DNA of 64,000 nt from Amoebidium appalachense (GCA_963693365.1 CAVNZM010000013.1:2170001-2234000), one strand, 5' to 3'; positions 1 through 12,115 are shown, counted from the stretch's first letter. A program made the numbers and translations. The notes: generated from the sequence alone by a model not told the origin.

Positions 1-995
1 CCGTAGGCAAGATCCTGTGGAATTACCAGTGAGAACTCCAGAGTGGAGGTGCCAGATATGGGCTGGGCTGCATATGAAGGCATAGGGATGCTGGCATAAA
101 TTGAGCGGTCACCAGATAAGGCAGTTGGCCTTCAATGTTGCGCATGATCTAAACCCAGAAACACTATGTAAAACAAAAAGCCAAGCACACGCACCAGCAT
201 AGTGGCAATTTTGGGCTGGCAAAGAACCAGCTAATACTGCAAGGCCCCATCACCCCTAGAGCCCCATTTCCTGTCATAAAAAAAGCGAAGCTATGTTTTA
301 TACCCGAAAACGTGTTGTAAAATGGTAGCCATAGGCTAAGGCAGCGCCGAATACGGGGTTTGGGGGGGGGGGAGGGGGGTTGAATGCGGAACACGGTACG
401 AAGTACGCATACATGATGAGAAGCATGGTGCAGGACACATGCAAAGGCATACATTCAAGTATGCAACATCAGCCATGCGCACAGTATGTGTCATAAGCAG
501 AGCCCATCCTCAGGGAGGGGCCAAGTCATCAATGCGTCTGAGTTTGGGGACGGGGGGGGAAATGAAGTCGGGTGGCAACACAGGAAAATAAGACTAATTT
601 TTTGTGGTTTACACTTGTCAAAAAAAAATATGTCGCATAACTGACTGGCTAACTTTCACCGGGGAAGGTATACCGTCAGGCCATGTGCAGCAGTGGCGCG
701 TGTTGTTGGCGAAATACGAAACACCACAAACGGTTGTGATAAAAAAAAAAAACAGCTGAACTTTGTACTTCTTGTTTTGGCACACTAATATCCACACCGG
801 AAACAGCTAATTATAGGCATAAAAAAGGCACGGCAAAAGAACCGGTTATGAACGAAAAGAGGGCTAAATCAACGAACTGCCTGCGGGACGTAAAACCCAA
901 AACGGCAGTAAACACCAAAACATAACGAATACGGAAAGTATCAATAACAAAGACAAAGAACACCGATAATCTAAGGCTTGCAAGACACCACCCAC
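1..995. other. Spacer, no gene recognised
   Basis: AT-rich sequence with short poly-A and poly-G tracts (for example around 361-378 and 741-752). No coding stretch could be supported. Further exons of the minus-strand gene at 996-1456 may lie here or beyond the window edge, but none was identified. Confidence 0.4.
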
Positions 996-1456
996 CTCGT
1001 GGCGTGCGGCCCTGTCTGCCTGCCACAGGTCGTGCCGTGTGTCCTGTTGGCCTGCCCACTGCTGCCTGCTTGGTGGGCTGTGCAGCAGCCGAGCCAAGGC
1101 CTCTCTTTGCCCGTCTGCCTGTCTGTCGTAGCCCTCGTGTTCGTGCCCTGCTGCCCCCAGCTCCCCCAGCCCCAGCCCCCAGGTCTGTGCCGCCATGCCC
1201 TGCAGCCATGTTTAGCACCTTAAACACCCCACACCCCCCCTCCACCAGCAGCACCACCACCACCACCACCCCGCCCCCATCCCTCCTGTTTATGCACCTT
1301 CTGCAAGGCCAGGCGGGCCTGTTGGTCCTGCAGCTGGGCTAGGCCGACCCGCAGCGCCTTCTGGCTGTTGCCCGCTGGCTGGCCGGGCAGGGCCTTGGCC
1401 TCCCCGCTAAAGGCCGGATAGTGGGTCGGGTCGAACGAGAACAGCGTGTCCGACAT
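996..1456 (-). CDS. Glutamine-rich coiled-coil protein, 5' part (two exons, partial)
   Basis: Predicted from the minus strand. Exon 1 runs 1456-1298, beginning MSDTLFSFDPTHYPAF and ending in a heptad-like helix (ALRVGLAQLQDQQARLAL). Exon 2 runs 1199-996 and is rich in Gln, Arg and Ala (REALARLLHSPPSRQQ). The donors are GTGCAT and GTGGGT and the acceptor is CTGCAG, in the style of the other host gene here. Both introns sit in phase 0, so the frame stays open across the junction. Codons are GC-rich, unlike the flanking AT-rich DNA. The start was chosen as the first ATG of the open stretch. The protein family is not recognised; a centrosomal or ciliary coiled-coil protein would fit but is not shown. 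The 3' end was not found, and the low-complexity composition means chance openness cannot be excluded. Confidence 0.4.
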
Positions 1457-3331
1457 AGTACTGCCTGCACGGCACAGATACGTGAGCCAACAGCACGACT
1501 AGCTGCTCTGTACTAACAGGTTGAAACAACAGCTATGGAAAATAGATATCGATGTGGTTTTCTCTCTAAGTGTGTACCTGAATGAGAGAAGAAACCTTAG
1601 AAGTAGCGATTACCCACGAACAGGAAAAATAAGCACCACGTAGTAAAGAAACGACATATTCCCTCGGGTCTAAGTCTGATTAGCTCCAAGCTAGGCACGG
1701 GGTTAAAAAAATATAAATAAAAAACATTAGTTACAAGCAAACATATTCCTTCGACACGTGCCCATAGCCGCCGCCTCCGTTAGAGTGAACCTTATGTCCA
1801 CGCACTTTGGTGGTTAATCACAGCACACGCTGCCTCTGCCCGTGCCTGCACACAGTAGCTGTGGCCCTCCATGGAGGTGCCACAACTAACGGCTATTACT
1901 TGGCTTGCCTGTTGTCTGCAACACGCCAACAGCAGAAAACGTCAAGGCCGGCTACGTTATGTGGGCCGTACTCACGCCAGTATACGTAACGCCCGGTAGG
2001 CTAGTGATAGGTGGCACGAAGTAATAAACGGAAGTAACTAATACTTAAAGGTAGTTCGTGCGCAAGAGATGTGGGGGCCTCTAAAGCACCGAGACTGTAC
2101 ACCTACCTGTGTCTTTGTGTGCCTTGTCTGTATTTTGCCGTGTGGGTCAGCCTTCCCCGTCCTGCGTGTTCCTGGCGAGGCGGTGGGTCCCCGCACCGAG
2201 CTAAAATCTACAAACAACGTGGTTAGCTAGGCCTTTGGCAGTTGGTGTGGATCATACTACGCTCACGCACCCAGCAAACACGTGTGCTAGCCTACCACGG
2301 GGCACTAGCTTTACAGAGACCACTGCTGCTAACACACGCCTATGTGCCTGTACCTATCCGTATGTTCACACGTGTACCGGCCGGCGTCCGAAACATAACG
2401 GTGACACGGTTTTGGCGCCAGCTGCCGTGCGCATGAAAACAGGCTCCCGTGTTGTTGTCGCAGCGCGCTCTTTTGCCCTCCTCTGCCCTCCTCCAGATTG
2501 ACGTTTGCGGCGCACATGACACAACTTGTCAACCAGGACTAGTGCCGGCCGGCAAAAAACTGCACACTTTATTTACCCTTGAAGTATCGTAATGTTCATT
2601 AAAACTGGCATGAACGCTTGAAATAACCTCAAAGACTAATAATAATGGGTTGCCACATGCATGGGTAGCATATTAGTACAGTGAGTCTCTGATTCCTCAC
2701 TCCCCCAAGGTGTTTTGGGTCCTCAGACGGTAAGGAACTCCTATTGGTCCCGTCTGTTTTGGTGCCGCTTGGAACTTCGTCGGATTGGTGGAGACTGTAC
2801 CGTGATGCCGGCTATCCATTGGTTGGCTTCACACATTGGAGGTAGGCAACTGATTGCGGTGGTGTGAAGGAGTCGCGGCTACTGAGAGTTATCAAAACAA
2901 ACAACTTTCAAAATCAATGTTATTTTCCAAGTTAAGTTTTATTTAAGCCCAAACAGAATTCGTAATGCTACAGTGGTATACATGCACAACATTATTTCTA
3001 TACTTTCATTTCAGTTCCCAAGTGTGTGCATACATTCGTGATTGTCACAGCTAAAATAGTTGTAGAAGTGCATATTTAATCGGATTGCAATCGCCTTCGA
3101 TCCCGATCCCAATACTGCTTATGATATGTGACTTTAGTGGGGTGACAGAAATTCCTATTTGCCTGCTACTAACAGCAAATATTAGCACAGCTGAAGAACA
3201 TAGGGTCGTGTGAGGACACCCAGCCTATGTCCTACGTGGTGATATAAAGCGTTACTGCTGCCAGCCAGCAACCTCTATTTGTAGACCAACCCCACCGCCA
3301 GCGCACCAGCAACCCCCGTGGACCAGCAGCC
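1457..3331. other. Intergenic spacer
   Basis: No supported coding region between the two divergently oriented genes at 996-1456 (minus) and 3332-5975 (plus). It would contain both promoters, but no convincing TATA or initiator element was identified. Confidence 0.4.
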
Positions 3332-4313
3332 ATGGCCAAAGCAGTGAAGGCCTTTCTGAGGGGCCAGAAGTGGGAGAAGGTGCGTGCCTGAGTGCTCCGC
3401 CACCCCACTTTGCCTGTGTGCCCGTGTGCCAATGTTCTCGTGTGCCAGTGCGCCAGTGTGCCTGTGTGCCTGTGTGCCAGCCTCGTCTGTCCGCGTGCAG
3501 GCTTTTGGGTGCCTGTGTGCCTATGGGCCCGGATGCCATGCACTTTTTTTGTGTTTGTAGGCCCATTTGCCTGTCACAGCCATTATATAGGCGGCGCCTG
3601 TGTTCGTCCGTTTTATGCCCCTGTGCCTGTGTGCCTGTAACCATGCATTATCATGCCCGGGTGCCTGTGAGCCTGTGAGCCTGTGCATGTGCTCGTGTAG
3701 TTTGGGCCTGTAGGCATGTGGGCGAGGCATCTTTGTGGGCCTGCTTGCCTGTCTGCCTGTGCGCCTGTGCGCGGCTGTCTGCCTGTCCTCGTTGCTACCC
3801 CCAAGCTGTATAGGCAGGCCTCTGTGGTCACGAACTACGGGAGGGGGGTTGGCCTCGGAATATCATGGCCCTCTGCGTGCCTGCGTACCCCTGGACCTGT
3901 GCTTGTGCCTAGCCTGTGTGTGTCTTCTGCCTCCCCAGGCATGCCTGTGCACCTGCTTGGGCTTTTTGCCGGCTTGGTCTATGGTCCTGGCTTCTGTCTG
4001 CTCGTGGCCCTGTGCACGTGCCTGCTGTGCGCCTATTCCCCTTTGCCCCTGGACATGCCCTATGCCTGTGCCTGTGTACCTGTGCCTGTGTGCCTATACC
4101 TGTGTCGTGTGCCTGTGCTTGTGCCTATACTTGTGCCTGTGCCTGTGTGCCTTTACCTGTGCTGTGTGTGTCTGAGCCTGTCTGCCCCCCTGCAGGACGA
4201 GCTCCTGGACGTGCTGTTTTGGGGCCGCCAGCTGGTGGGCGTGCTGCTGGGCCTGGCCTTTGGCTTCCTGCCCATGCTTGGTGCCCCTGCCCTGCTGTCG
4301 TAAGTGGCCCACT

Positions 4314-4355
<42 letters not shown>

Positions 4356-4523
4356 GCAGGATACTTATTGGTGGGCAGGGGGCTGGTGCTGCTGGGCAGC
4401 TACTCGGTGCTGCACACGGGCTATCTGGACGTGGACGAGGACATATACGGTGGCGCCCCTGCAGGCGCACAGGAGGGCTTTGCTAACGGCCTGGGCCTGT
4501 TCATGGTGCGTGGGCTGTGCCTT

Positions 4524-4566
<43 letters not shown>

Positions 4567-4756
4567 TGTGAACGGTGTGAACTGCAAGGAGGGGAACAGT
4601 CGTGATCACACGTGCAAGAAATATTTGGGCAGACAAATAGGTGTCATTGATTTTTTGGCTGAAACACCAGGAGTACACTCTGCTCCTCTCCTTGCCCTGA
4701 CTTTCTACCTTCCCAAGCACGACATACCTAAGAGCACTATGCTTATCTCTTCTCTC

Positions 4757-4804
<48 letters not shown>

Positions 4805-5975
4805 CCCCCTCTCTCTCTCTCTCCCCCCTCCTTCTCCCCTATTCTCCCTTCACTCCATCTCTCGATATTTCTTTCTCACTCTCTCTCTCCCTCTTCCCCC
4901 CCTCCCCCCCAATCTCTCTTTCTCTCCCCCTATGTCTTGTCTCCCCCCGTCCATCTCTCCACACACACACACACACCGCCTTCCTGTCGCTCTCTCGCTC
5001 CGGCTCTCCTTCCTCCTCCCCCTCCTTCTCTCCCTTCTCCTCCCTACCCCCCCCCCCCTCTCCCCCTTTCCTTCTTCTTTCATCTTCTCTCTCCCTCTTT
5101 CTCGCCTTTGCAGCCAAACAATCACACACACCTCTCACATTGTCTGCTATTCACTGCCTCTGTTGGTTTCATTGCCCGCCATTCGAGTCTGACCGTTACT
5201 CTGGTAGTGAACTGGCATCTTTTTGGTGCGTCACATTGTTCCTGTGCCATTGTGCCTTGGAGAGCCACTAGGAGGGGGGGAAAGAAAGAAATAGAATGGC
5301 TTTAGTAAGCGGGCCCTAAGTAGAGTCACAGGATTGTTGGCCCGTGCTTGGCCACTCTTCATAGTCACCCCAATACGTTCCACAAGCACACGCCATTGGT
5401 AACTCGTATGTCACACGGGGAGTGGGGGGAGAGGAATTGGAGCCGTTCCAGCCCTTCGGTGTGTTTGTTTTTGGGGGGAGGGGGGAGTCTGACACAGCTA
5501 TATGGACTGTTTTGGGGGTGTGGGTTCTCTTTCGGTGGAATGGTGTGGGTATGTGCGTACGCGCATGTGCGGCGCACACCACCTGTGTGCATGGAGGGAG
5601 GAGAGACCTGTTTGTTTGCGTGGTGGGTGCGCATGTGTGGCTGTGTCGAATGAGATGGGAGTTGGGTGGGTGGGTTCCGGTAGGTACTACGTGTGGATGT
5701 GTGCAAAGAAAAGAAAATTTCGCCTGTTTGTTTGCATGCTTGCTTGGTGGCCTTGTGTCTTTCCCATGTGGCTTTCACCTTTGCTGTGCTTGGCGCTGCA
5801 TTCTCCCCTGCCATTTGAGGGGTATCACATGTCATGCAGGCCACAGCCCCCTGTGTCCTGTGTGTGGTGTGGCCCTGGCTGGCTGTGCATGTGCTGGCCA
5901 GATGGCACTGACAGGCACGTGCAGCTCACGTGGATCATCACATATACGGCCGTGCATGTGGACAAGGTGCTGTGA
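3332..5975 (+). CDS. RAB5IF: RAB5IF / OPTI (Rab5-interacting protein) homologue, four exons
   Basis: Exons at 3332-3379, 4196-4299, 4379-4505 and 5925-5975 join in frame into a 109-residue protein ending at TGA 5973-5975. Exon 1 gives MAKAVKAFLRGQKWEK, exon 2 starts DELLDVLFWGRQLVGV, exon 3 contains GYLDVDEDIYGG and exon 4 is LTWIITYTAVHVDKVL. Order and motifs match the Rab5ip family: the human protein has DEFLDVIYWFRQ, NYLQIDEEEYGG and FMVIWIIFYTAIHYD at the same places. The hydrophobic segments (LVGVLLGLAFGFLP onward, and GLGLFMLTWIITYTAV) are the family's membrane helices. Known family role: a small ER/mitochondrial membrane protein, described as a subunit of the multipass-translocon GEL complex and in respirasome assembly. 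Donors are GTGCGT (introns 1 and 3) and GTAAGT (intron 2). It lacks the longer N-terminal tail of the animal protein. Introns are filled with simple repeats. Confidence 0.88.
3410..4170 (+). repeat. Degenerate TGTGCCTG-type tandem repeat in RAB5IF intron 1
   Basis: Intron 1 (3380-4195) is largely made of imperfect repeats of GTGCCTGTGTGCC-like units on the plus strand. The open reading frames it produces (Cys/Leu/Val/Pro rich) are by-products of the repeat. Confidence 0.75.
4314..4352 (+). repeat. Poly-G run (39 nt) in RAB5IF intron 2
   Basis: An uninterrupted G tract fills half of a 79-nt intron (4300-4378). The splice acceptor used is the GGGCAG ending at 4378, which keeps the frame across exons 2 and 3. 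Confidence 0.85.
4526..5100 (+). repeat. GT and CT microsatellites in RAB5IF intron 3
   Basis: A (GT)n tract covers about 4526-4565, just after the exon 3 donor. A long CT/TC-rich tract with C runs follows from about 4746 to 5100. The Ser/Leu/Pro-rich ORFs here are repeat artefacts. Confidence 0.85.
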
Positions 5976-7460
5976 CCTAACCTCGGTGGCTGGCCTGGGC
6001 CCCAGCCTGCCACGGTGCCTGCACTAGCACCCATGCCGCTGAGCACACAGCCCCACCATGTGCACCCTGTGCCGGTGAGGGTTGGTGATGCTGTGTGCTG
6101 GCTCGATCGGCTTATGGGGGTCAGCTGCCCACCTGCTGTGAGGCCAGGTTGTGCCGTTAGCCATATATGGGCACCGATTTAGTGAGCCCAGCAGGGTGGG
6201 GGCTGCAGCTGGATGGTGTGCAGATGAAGTATTGGTGTGTATGATGAGTAAGCACATGGACAGGTCACCTGTGGGTCCATGCTGAGGCAGTGGCTGCTGG
6301 CCATGGAGGATCTAATATTAGCATCAGCCCCAATGCCCTGTGCCACTGCACTGGCTGCTGCATGGCCGCGTTGGGTTTGGGTGTGGCTGCTCCCGGCAAC
6401 AAAAAAACATTACTTGCTCTGACCACATTGTGCCCCCATGCATGTGTGCCCGACACTGTCTGTGCCTACCTGGATGATGTCTGCCTGACACGTGCACTGT
6501 GCCTCCATGCATGTACATGTACACACACTTGCACACATGTCAGTGTGTTGTGTTTCTTCGTCTGCCTCTCGCCACATGTATGCATGTTGGGTTTCTTCTT
6601 CTCGGAGTCCCTCTTGCCCTCTTAAAGTTTCTCAGTTGTGTACATGAGCATGCATTCGTTTCCAATGCCAGTGCATACTTGCTAATCACAATTGCATAAC
6701 AGTTTTATTGCAACTTGCATGACCTGCATGCATGATTTCGGGTTCCTTTGCACCCATTGCTTGATTTCTTTTGATTGCTGCTTTCCTCTTGCTGTACAGT
6801 ATACACATTTTTTATTACACAGAGTTTGTCTCAAAGGCTTATCTGAGCGATGTAGTTTGTCTCCATTTCCTGGTTCGATATCATGTTGTGCCATGCATAG
6901 CATGTGCTTATTTTGCTCGTAGTTATCTTATGCAGTTTACCAATCAAGATATCGTCAAGTTATTGGATTCGATGTAACTTTCCAGTCTGACATATGGGGC
7001 GACTCTGTTGGTTGGACGTGCATCATCATGTCATAATTGGCTCATAAGTGGTGTAATTCTATTGGCTCTTTGGCTGTCTGGGAAGCCACACCCCAAGTAT
7101 CGCCGTCTATGTTGCGTAGGTGTGGCACTTATGCTTCCCTCTGAGTCTGCTTTTGTGGCGAGGGCGATCACCTTTTGTCACCGGGCGGGGATATTGGTAT
7201 TTTGCGATGGGGTGGTGTAATTTTGTGGTGGGGGTGAATGATATTATTGTGTGGTGGGCGTGATTGTCTTTTGAGTTGGTAGTGACCCTAATATGTAGAA
7301 AGGTTAATTCCATTTTCTAGTCAAGGTGACCGCATTATGATGGTGGGGGCACGGTGACAGTCTTTTGTAGTGGGTGTGATGGTCCGACGAGGCTAATACT
7401 ATTGTGGTAGGGTTGATAGGCTCTCTTTTCACGGTGTTGGGGTTGATAATAATTTGAATT
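5976..7460. other. Spacer downstream of RAB5IF
   Basis: No coding region supported. It should contain the RAB5IF 3' UTR, but no clear polyadenylation signal was identified near the stop codon. Between about 7190 and 7450 there is a weak degenerate repetition of TTGTGGTGGGGGTGA-like units. Confidence 0.4.
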
Positions 7461-7467
7461 GGTGGCT

Positions 7468-7530
7468 CTTATGCCAACATCGCCTTTACCACTCCCCAGC
7501 ACGGGGATACTTGAGGTGGTGCCTGCCGCA
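7468..7530 (-). repeat. Diverged SDR-1-like B terminus
   Basis: From 7468 the sequence CTTATGCCAACATCGCC, then TTTACCACTCCCCAGC and ACGGGGATAC, follows the B end of SDR-1 (CTTATGCCAACGTCGTC, TTTACCAGCCCCAGCAAG) with several mismatches. It keeps the order up to GGTGCCTG. It looks like the old end of a YR element inserted in minus orientation; no matching A end was found nearby. Confidence 0.5.
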
Positions 7531-7781
7531 TAGTAAACAAAAAGGATGCCCGGGTCTTCTATGTGCCCGCGTCTGATTGGGTTTAGGTTCCCCGACCTCG
7601 TTAGAGGAGTGTTGCAGATTAAATTAGAAGTCTGAAAAAGTATGTTAATATAACCTAACAAAATTGACTTAAACAGCTATTATCCCCAATGTAATTTGAT
7701 TCAAATCAATCTTGTATCCCGGGAATTTTGGAAAATCGGTCAATTAGGGTGATTCACATTAAATGTGAATTATGTGAAACA

Positions 7782-8610
7782 AAACCCCCCTTCAAAAAAC
7801 AGAATTTTTTCCCGTATAAATGACCCGGTGGGGTCGAAACTTTGCAAGAGCGAAGTAAACATATATAGTTTTCAAAGCCCCGCGGCTGGGTATGGGTTGT
7901 ATATGGACTTTGCGGCGCAGCGAGGGCGTGCTGGCACACAAAGTTGGATATCGACAACCCATAGAATGATCAATGCTTGCAATCGACTGATTGATGTAAG
8001 TGTGCTGCCTTGCAATATGTTACCTCATAATGAGCTTCTGAACCGCGTTTCATCTATTGAGTAAAGATGAAGGTCGACCAATTTCAATACTTTACACCCC
8101 TCGAAGACTGAAAACCATTGGTTGTTACACAAAGGAAAACCATATATGGTGTTTAGATGTAGCCTTTTTTGGCTCTTGTAAACAAAGCAACGCACCGTGG
8201 CCATGGCCCCTTGAAAGAGCTGCACGTATATCATCTTCCCATACCCGTGATTGAATTGCACCGTTATAATGTCACTTCTCCATGATATATACCAGTAGTT
8301 GGTGTCTCTTACAATGCACACAAAGAATGGACGGGGGCATGGAACTTGGTGATGGCAGTGGTGTGGGGTTCGAAGCAGGGGCACTTGACTTGGATTTCTT
8401 TGACAATATTTTTTCCGACGATAGCACACAGAGTGATACAGAAGACAGCGAGGCTACAGAGGATACCGCTCTCTCAGGGTAATGGCGTATTTTTGACCCC
8501 AAGCAAGTAGACATAACACTCAAAGCAGACGATATTGAAAACAGGCTCCTAGACACGTTCAGGCGCAAGTCCAGTAATCCAAACGTTAAATCCTGCCTCG
8601 ATATATGGCA
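7782..8610 (+). repeat. Unrecognised repeat Rep-X, copy 1
   Basis: This segment is present again in inverted orientation at 38169-38935, with substitutions and small indels. Both copies keep an open stretch containing YSFQSPAAGYGLYMDF (about 7820-8064 here) and, downstream, an acidic stretch with DFFDNIFSDDSTQSDTED. The identity of the element is unknown. An acidic N-terminus is common in some DNA transposases, but no catalytic motif was seen, so no family is assigned. The left boundary could extend further upstream. Confidence 0.6.
8328..8482 (+). CDS. Short acidic ORF of Rep-X (51 codons, conserved in two copies)
   Basis: Starts MDGGMELGDG and ends ALSG at a TAA. It is rich in Asp, Glu and Ser. 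The same ORF, slightly shorter at the start, is found inverted at 38463-38275 with conservative changes. After the TAA the same frame stays open (WRIFDPKQVDITLKADD) to about 8665, and the TAA is conserved in the second copy. Function unknown; it may be a fragment of a longer transposon protein. Confidence 0.35.
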
Positions 8611-8762
8611 CACGAACAAGGATATCAAAACACCTGAATACTGGGCAGATTACGAGCCTCGGTAGACACGGTGGCCGCAGTGTGAAATGATTGGTTAAGT
8701 TAGAGTCACGTCACTTGCAGGCTTTGGTGTTGCCAAAGAGTTCTTCTTGTGTTTTTTCCTTC

Positions 8763-8811
8763 ACCTCCCCCCCTCCCCCCCCCCCCCCCCCCCCTTTTTT
8801 TTTTTTTTTGG

Positions 8812-8853
<42 letters not shown>

Positions 8854-8854
8854 C

Positions 8855-8913
<59 letters not shown>

Positions 8914-8980
8914 CCCTGTGTGTGTGTGTGTGTGGTGGTGGTGTATGATGGTGGTGGGGGGGGGGGGGGGGGGGGGGGAT
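8763..8980 (+). repeat. Compound microsatellite: poly-C, poly-T, (GT)n, poly-G
   Basis: Poly-C (about 8766-8794) runs into poly-T, then (GT)n with two CCCC interruptions (about 8813-8933), then a poly-G run (about 8956-8979). ORFs here encode only Cys/Val or Thr/His repeats. Confidence 0.9.
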
Positions 8981-9524
8981 TGCCTATGATACCCAAGTTA
9001 ACCGTTAGAGGGACTGTTGTAATTTCAAGTCTAAGACACTCAATAGTTCAAATTCGTGGTCTTCTACTACTGTAAATATATTCTTGTGTTGCCAAGATCA
9101 GAGTGTACCAGTATCACAGCTATTTTCGGAACACTATGTAAAACTTTGTTTAGACATTTAGAAGGAGCTTCAAGCTGAGTTACTGTATCATTGAATAAAA
9201 CCTTTGTTTGAACATGAAATTGCAAGTGTACGCAAACCTGCATGTCCGACCATTTATTATGGCAATCTACAAATTTGGACACTTGTTCACTATATAATAC
9301 ACGGGAAAGAACCAGCAAAACATGCAGCTCGCCTGGCTGAGTATGTGCATACGTTTGCCCCCCCTCCCCCCCTCCCCCCCCCCCCCCCTCCCCCCTCCCC
9401 TCCCCCTCACTCCCCGGCCTTTCTCTAATAATAACAACAACATCATCCGCCTGACCACACACACGCGCTACTGCCATCACCCAACCGTGACAGTAACCAC
9501 CGAACACACACACACAAACAACAC
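8981..9524. other. Spacer with a C-rich tract
   Basis: Unique-looking AT-rich sequence with no supported gene. It is followed by a C-rich, pyrimidine-only tract at about 9358-9420. Confidence 0.4.
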
Positions 9525-9915
<391 letters not shown>

Positions 9916-9957
9916 TATAATTCAAAGCCTAATGAGGCAAGGGTTCAAAGCATACTA

Positions 9958-10015
9958 TCGGAGGCAAGGGTGGGGGGGTAGGCAAAAACTTGACTACAGG
10001 CAGTGGCCTCAAAAG
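9958..10015 (-). repeat. Possible relic of an SDR-1-like B2/A2 junction
   Basis: AGGCAAGGGTGGGGGGGTAG then GCAAAAACTT resembles the SDR-1 B2/A2 junction (AGGCAAAGGGTGTGGTGGGT then GGGCAAAAACTT). Similarity fades after GGCCTCAAAAGACC, which resembles the A sequence GGGCCTAAAGAGACC. No coding remnants follow. Confidence 0.3.
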
Positions 10016-10243
10016 ACCAGCCTACTTGCTTTCAAAAGCACCAAAAACCGACGGGCTAACGAGGCCTACCTACACTATGCTAATGAGCACAGCGACTGAG
10101 ACACACACAGCAGCCCAAAGGCTCTTACCCAAAGCTTCGGCATGCAAAAACAACCAAAGAAACTCAGCAGCCCATATGATAACGTTGAGCATTGCTATAC
10201 CCTGCCTAGTTAACGTAATAATTAGTGCACCATCGCACGCATG

Positions 10244-10279
<36 letters not shown>
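10244..10279 (+). repeat. Poly-C run followed by GGGGGG
   Basis: About 36 consecutive C residues directly abutting a short G run, a potential fold-back. No gene in the flanking sequence. Confidence 0.9.
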
Positions 10280-10281
<2 letters not shown>

Positions 10282-10399
10282 GGGGTGTTTTTGCCGCGCG
10301 GTACCCCTGATATTGTAGGTGTACACTGCCCCCAGAACCCCAACTGTGTGCTGAATATCTCGTGCTAGGAAACCAATAACGTGAAAGTAACACATGCCG

Positions 10400-11668
10400 C
10401 ATGATATATTATATATATGGTACAAGGGGGGTTTCAATCCGGGCTACAATGTTGTGTTTTTTTCGTGTGACCATCGTACTCCAGAGGCACATTCACCATC
10501 CCCCTCACAAACTTTGTGGTAAATTTCTCGTGCTAGAAGCTGTTCTGTGGGTAGTTATTGAAAAAACGGCAATAATGTCTAGGTAACACATGTACATATA
10601 CTATGCTACAAGGGAGGTTCTATTCGAGCTACAACGTTGTGTTTTTTTCGTGTGACCCTCGTACTCCAGGGGCACATTCACCATCCCCCCCATAAACTTT
10701 GTGGTAAATTTCTCGTGCTAGAGGCTGTTCTGTGGGTAGTTATTGAAAAAACAATAATGTCTAGGTAACATATGGACATATACTATGCTACAAAAGGGGT
10801 TCTACACGAGCTACAACGTTGTGTTTTTTTTTCGTGTGACCCTCGTACTGCAGGGGCACATTCACCATCCCCACCATAAACGTTTTGGTAAATTTCTCGT
10901 GCTAGAGGCTGTTCTGTGGGTAGTTATTGAAAATACCAATAATGCCTAGGTAACACATGGACATATACTATGCTGCAAGGTGGGTTCTATACGAGCTACA
11001 ACGTTGTGTTTTTTTTCGTGTAACCCTCGTACTCCAGGGGCACATTCACCATCCCCCCCATAAACTTTGTGGTAAATTTCTCGTGCTAGAAGCTGTTCTG
11101 TGGGTAGTTATTGAAAATACCAATAATGTGTAAGTAACACTACGGTACATATACTATGCTACAAGGGGGGTTCTATCCGAGCTACAACGTTGTCTTTTTT
11201 TCGTGTGACCCTCGTACTCCAGGGGCACATTCACCATCCCCCCCATAAACGTTTTGGTAAATTTCTTGTGCTAGGGGCTGTTCTGTGGGTAGTTATAGAA
11301 AAACCAATAATGTCTAGGTAACATATGTACATATACTATGCTACAAAGGGGGGTTCTATTCGAGCTACAACGTTGTTTTTTTTTCGTGTGACTCTCGTAC
11401 TCCAGGGGCACATTCACCATCCCCCCCATAAACGTTGTGGTAAATTTCTCGTGCTAGAAGCTGTTCTTTGGCTAGTTATTGAAAAAACCAATAATGTCTA
11501 GGTAACATATGTACATATACTATGCTACAAGGGGGGTTCTATTCGAGCTACAACGTTGTTTTTTTTTCGTGTGACTCTCGTACTCCAGGGGCACATTCAC
11601 CATCCCCCCCATAAACGTTTTGGTAAATTTCTCGTGCTAGAGGCTGTTCTGTGGGTAGTTATTGGGTA
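10400..11668 (+). repeat. Minisatellite, about seven copies of a ~183-bp unit
   Basis: Head-to-tail units each contain GAGCTACAACGTTGT, TCGTGTGACCCTCGTACT, GGGGCACATTCACCATCC, TTCTCGTGCTAGAGGCTG and AGTTATTGAAAA. They recur near 10440, 10625, 10808, 10990, 11175, 11358 and 11545. Units differ by point changes and homopolymer length. No coding potential. Confidence 0.9.
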
Positions 11669-12115
11669 CAAAGTTATTCCCCCCCCCCCCCCCCTGAAAG
11701 TTAATAACCTATGTACATGATAAAGGGGAAAATGCACCACACATCGATTCTGGAATGGCAATAGCAGGGTGGCTTTTTACCGTGCATTTGTCAAACTTTC
11801 CACACTCCCTCCTTGCCCCTCCCATCTACTTTCTGCAAAAGGGCTCGTGCACCCCCCTCCTGGGTACAAAGTTATTCCCAAAACCCCCCCCCGAAAGTTA
11901 CCCTATGTACATAAAGGGGAAATGCACCACACATCGATTTTGGAATTGCAATAGCAGGGTGGCTTTTTACCGTGCATGGGTCAATCTTTCCACACTCCCT
12001 CCTTGCCCCTCCCATCTACTTTCTGCAAAAGGGCTCGTGCACCCTCCTCCTGGGTACAAAGTTATTCCCAAAACCCCCCCCGAAATCTAATCTTATGTAC
12101 ACCAAGTTCGGAATT
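11669..12115 (+). repeat. Tandem repeat, ~190-bp unit, about 2.3 copies
   Basis: GGGTACAAAGTTATTCCC recurs at about 11667, 11862 and 12052, each followed by a C run and, in the first two, by GCACCACACATCGATT and CACACTCCCTCCTTGCCC. It adjoins the 183-bp minisatellite directly. Confidence 0.85.

Noticed and set aside
4517-5305. Ser/Leu-rich ORF of 262 codons
   Set aside because: It lies across the GT/CT microsatellites of RAB5IF intron 3; splice phases and protein family agreement support exons 3 and 4 instead.
7782-8610. piggyBac-type transposase in Rep-X
   Set aside because: An acidic stretch and one GY-containing stretch are loosely reminiscent, but the order is wrong and no catalytic Asp context was found.
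10400-11668. CRISPR-like array
   Set aside because: The repeat is the whole ~183-bp unit, without short repeats separated by unique spacers, and the context is eukaryotic.
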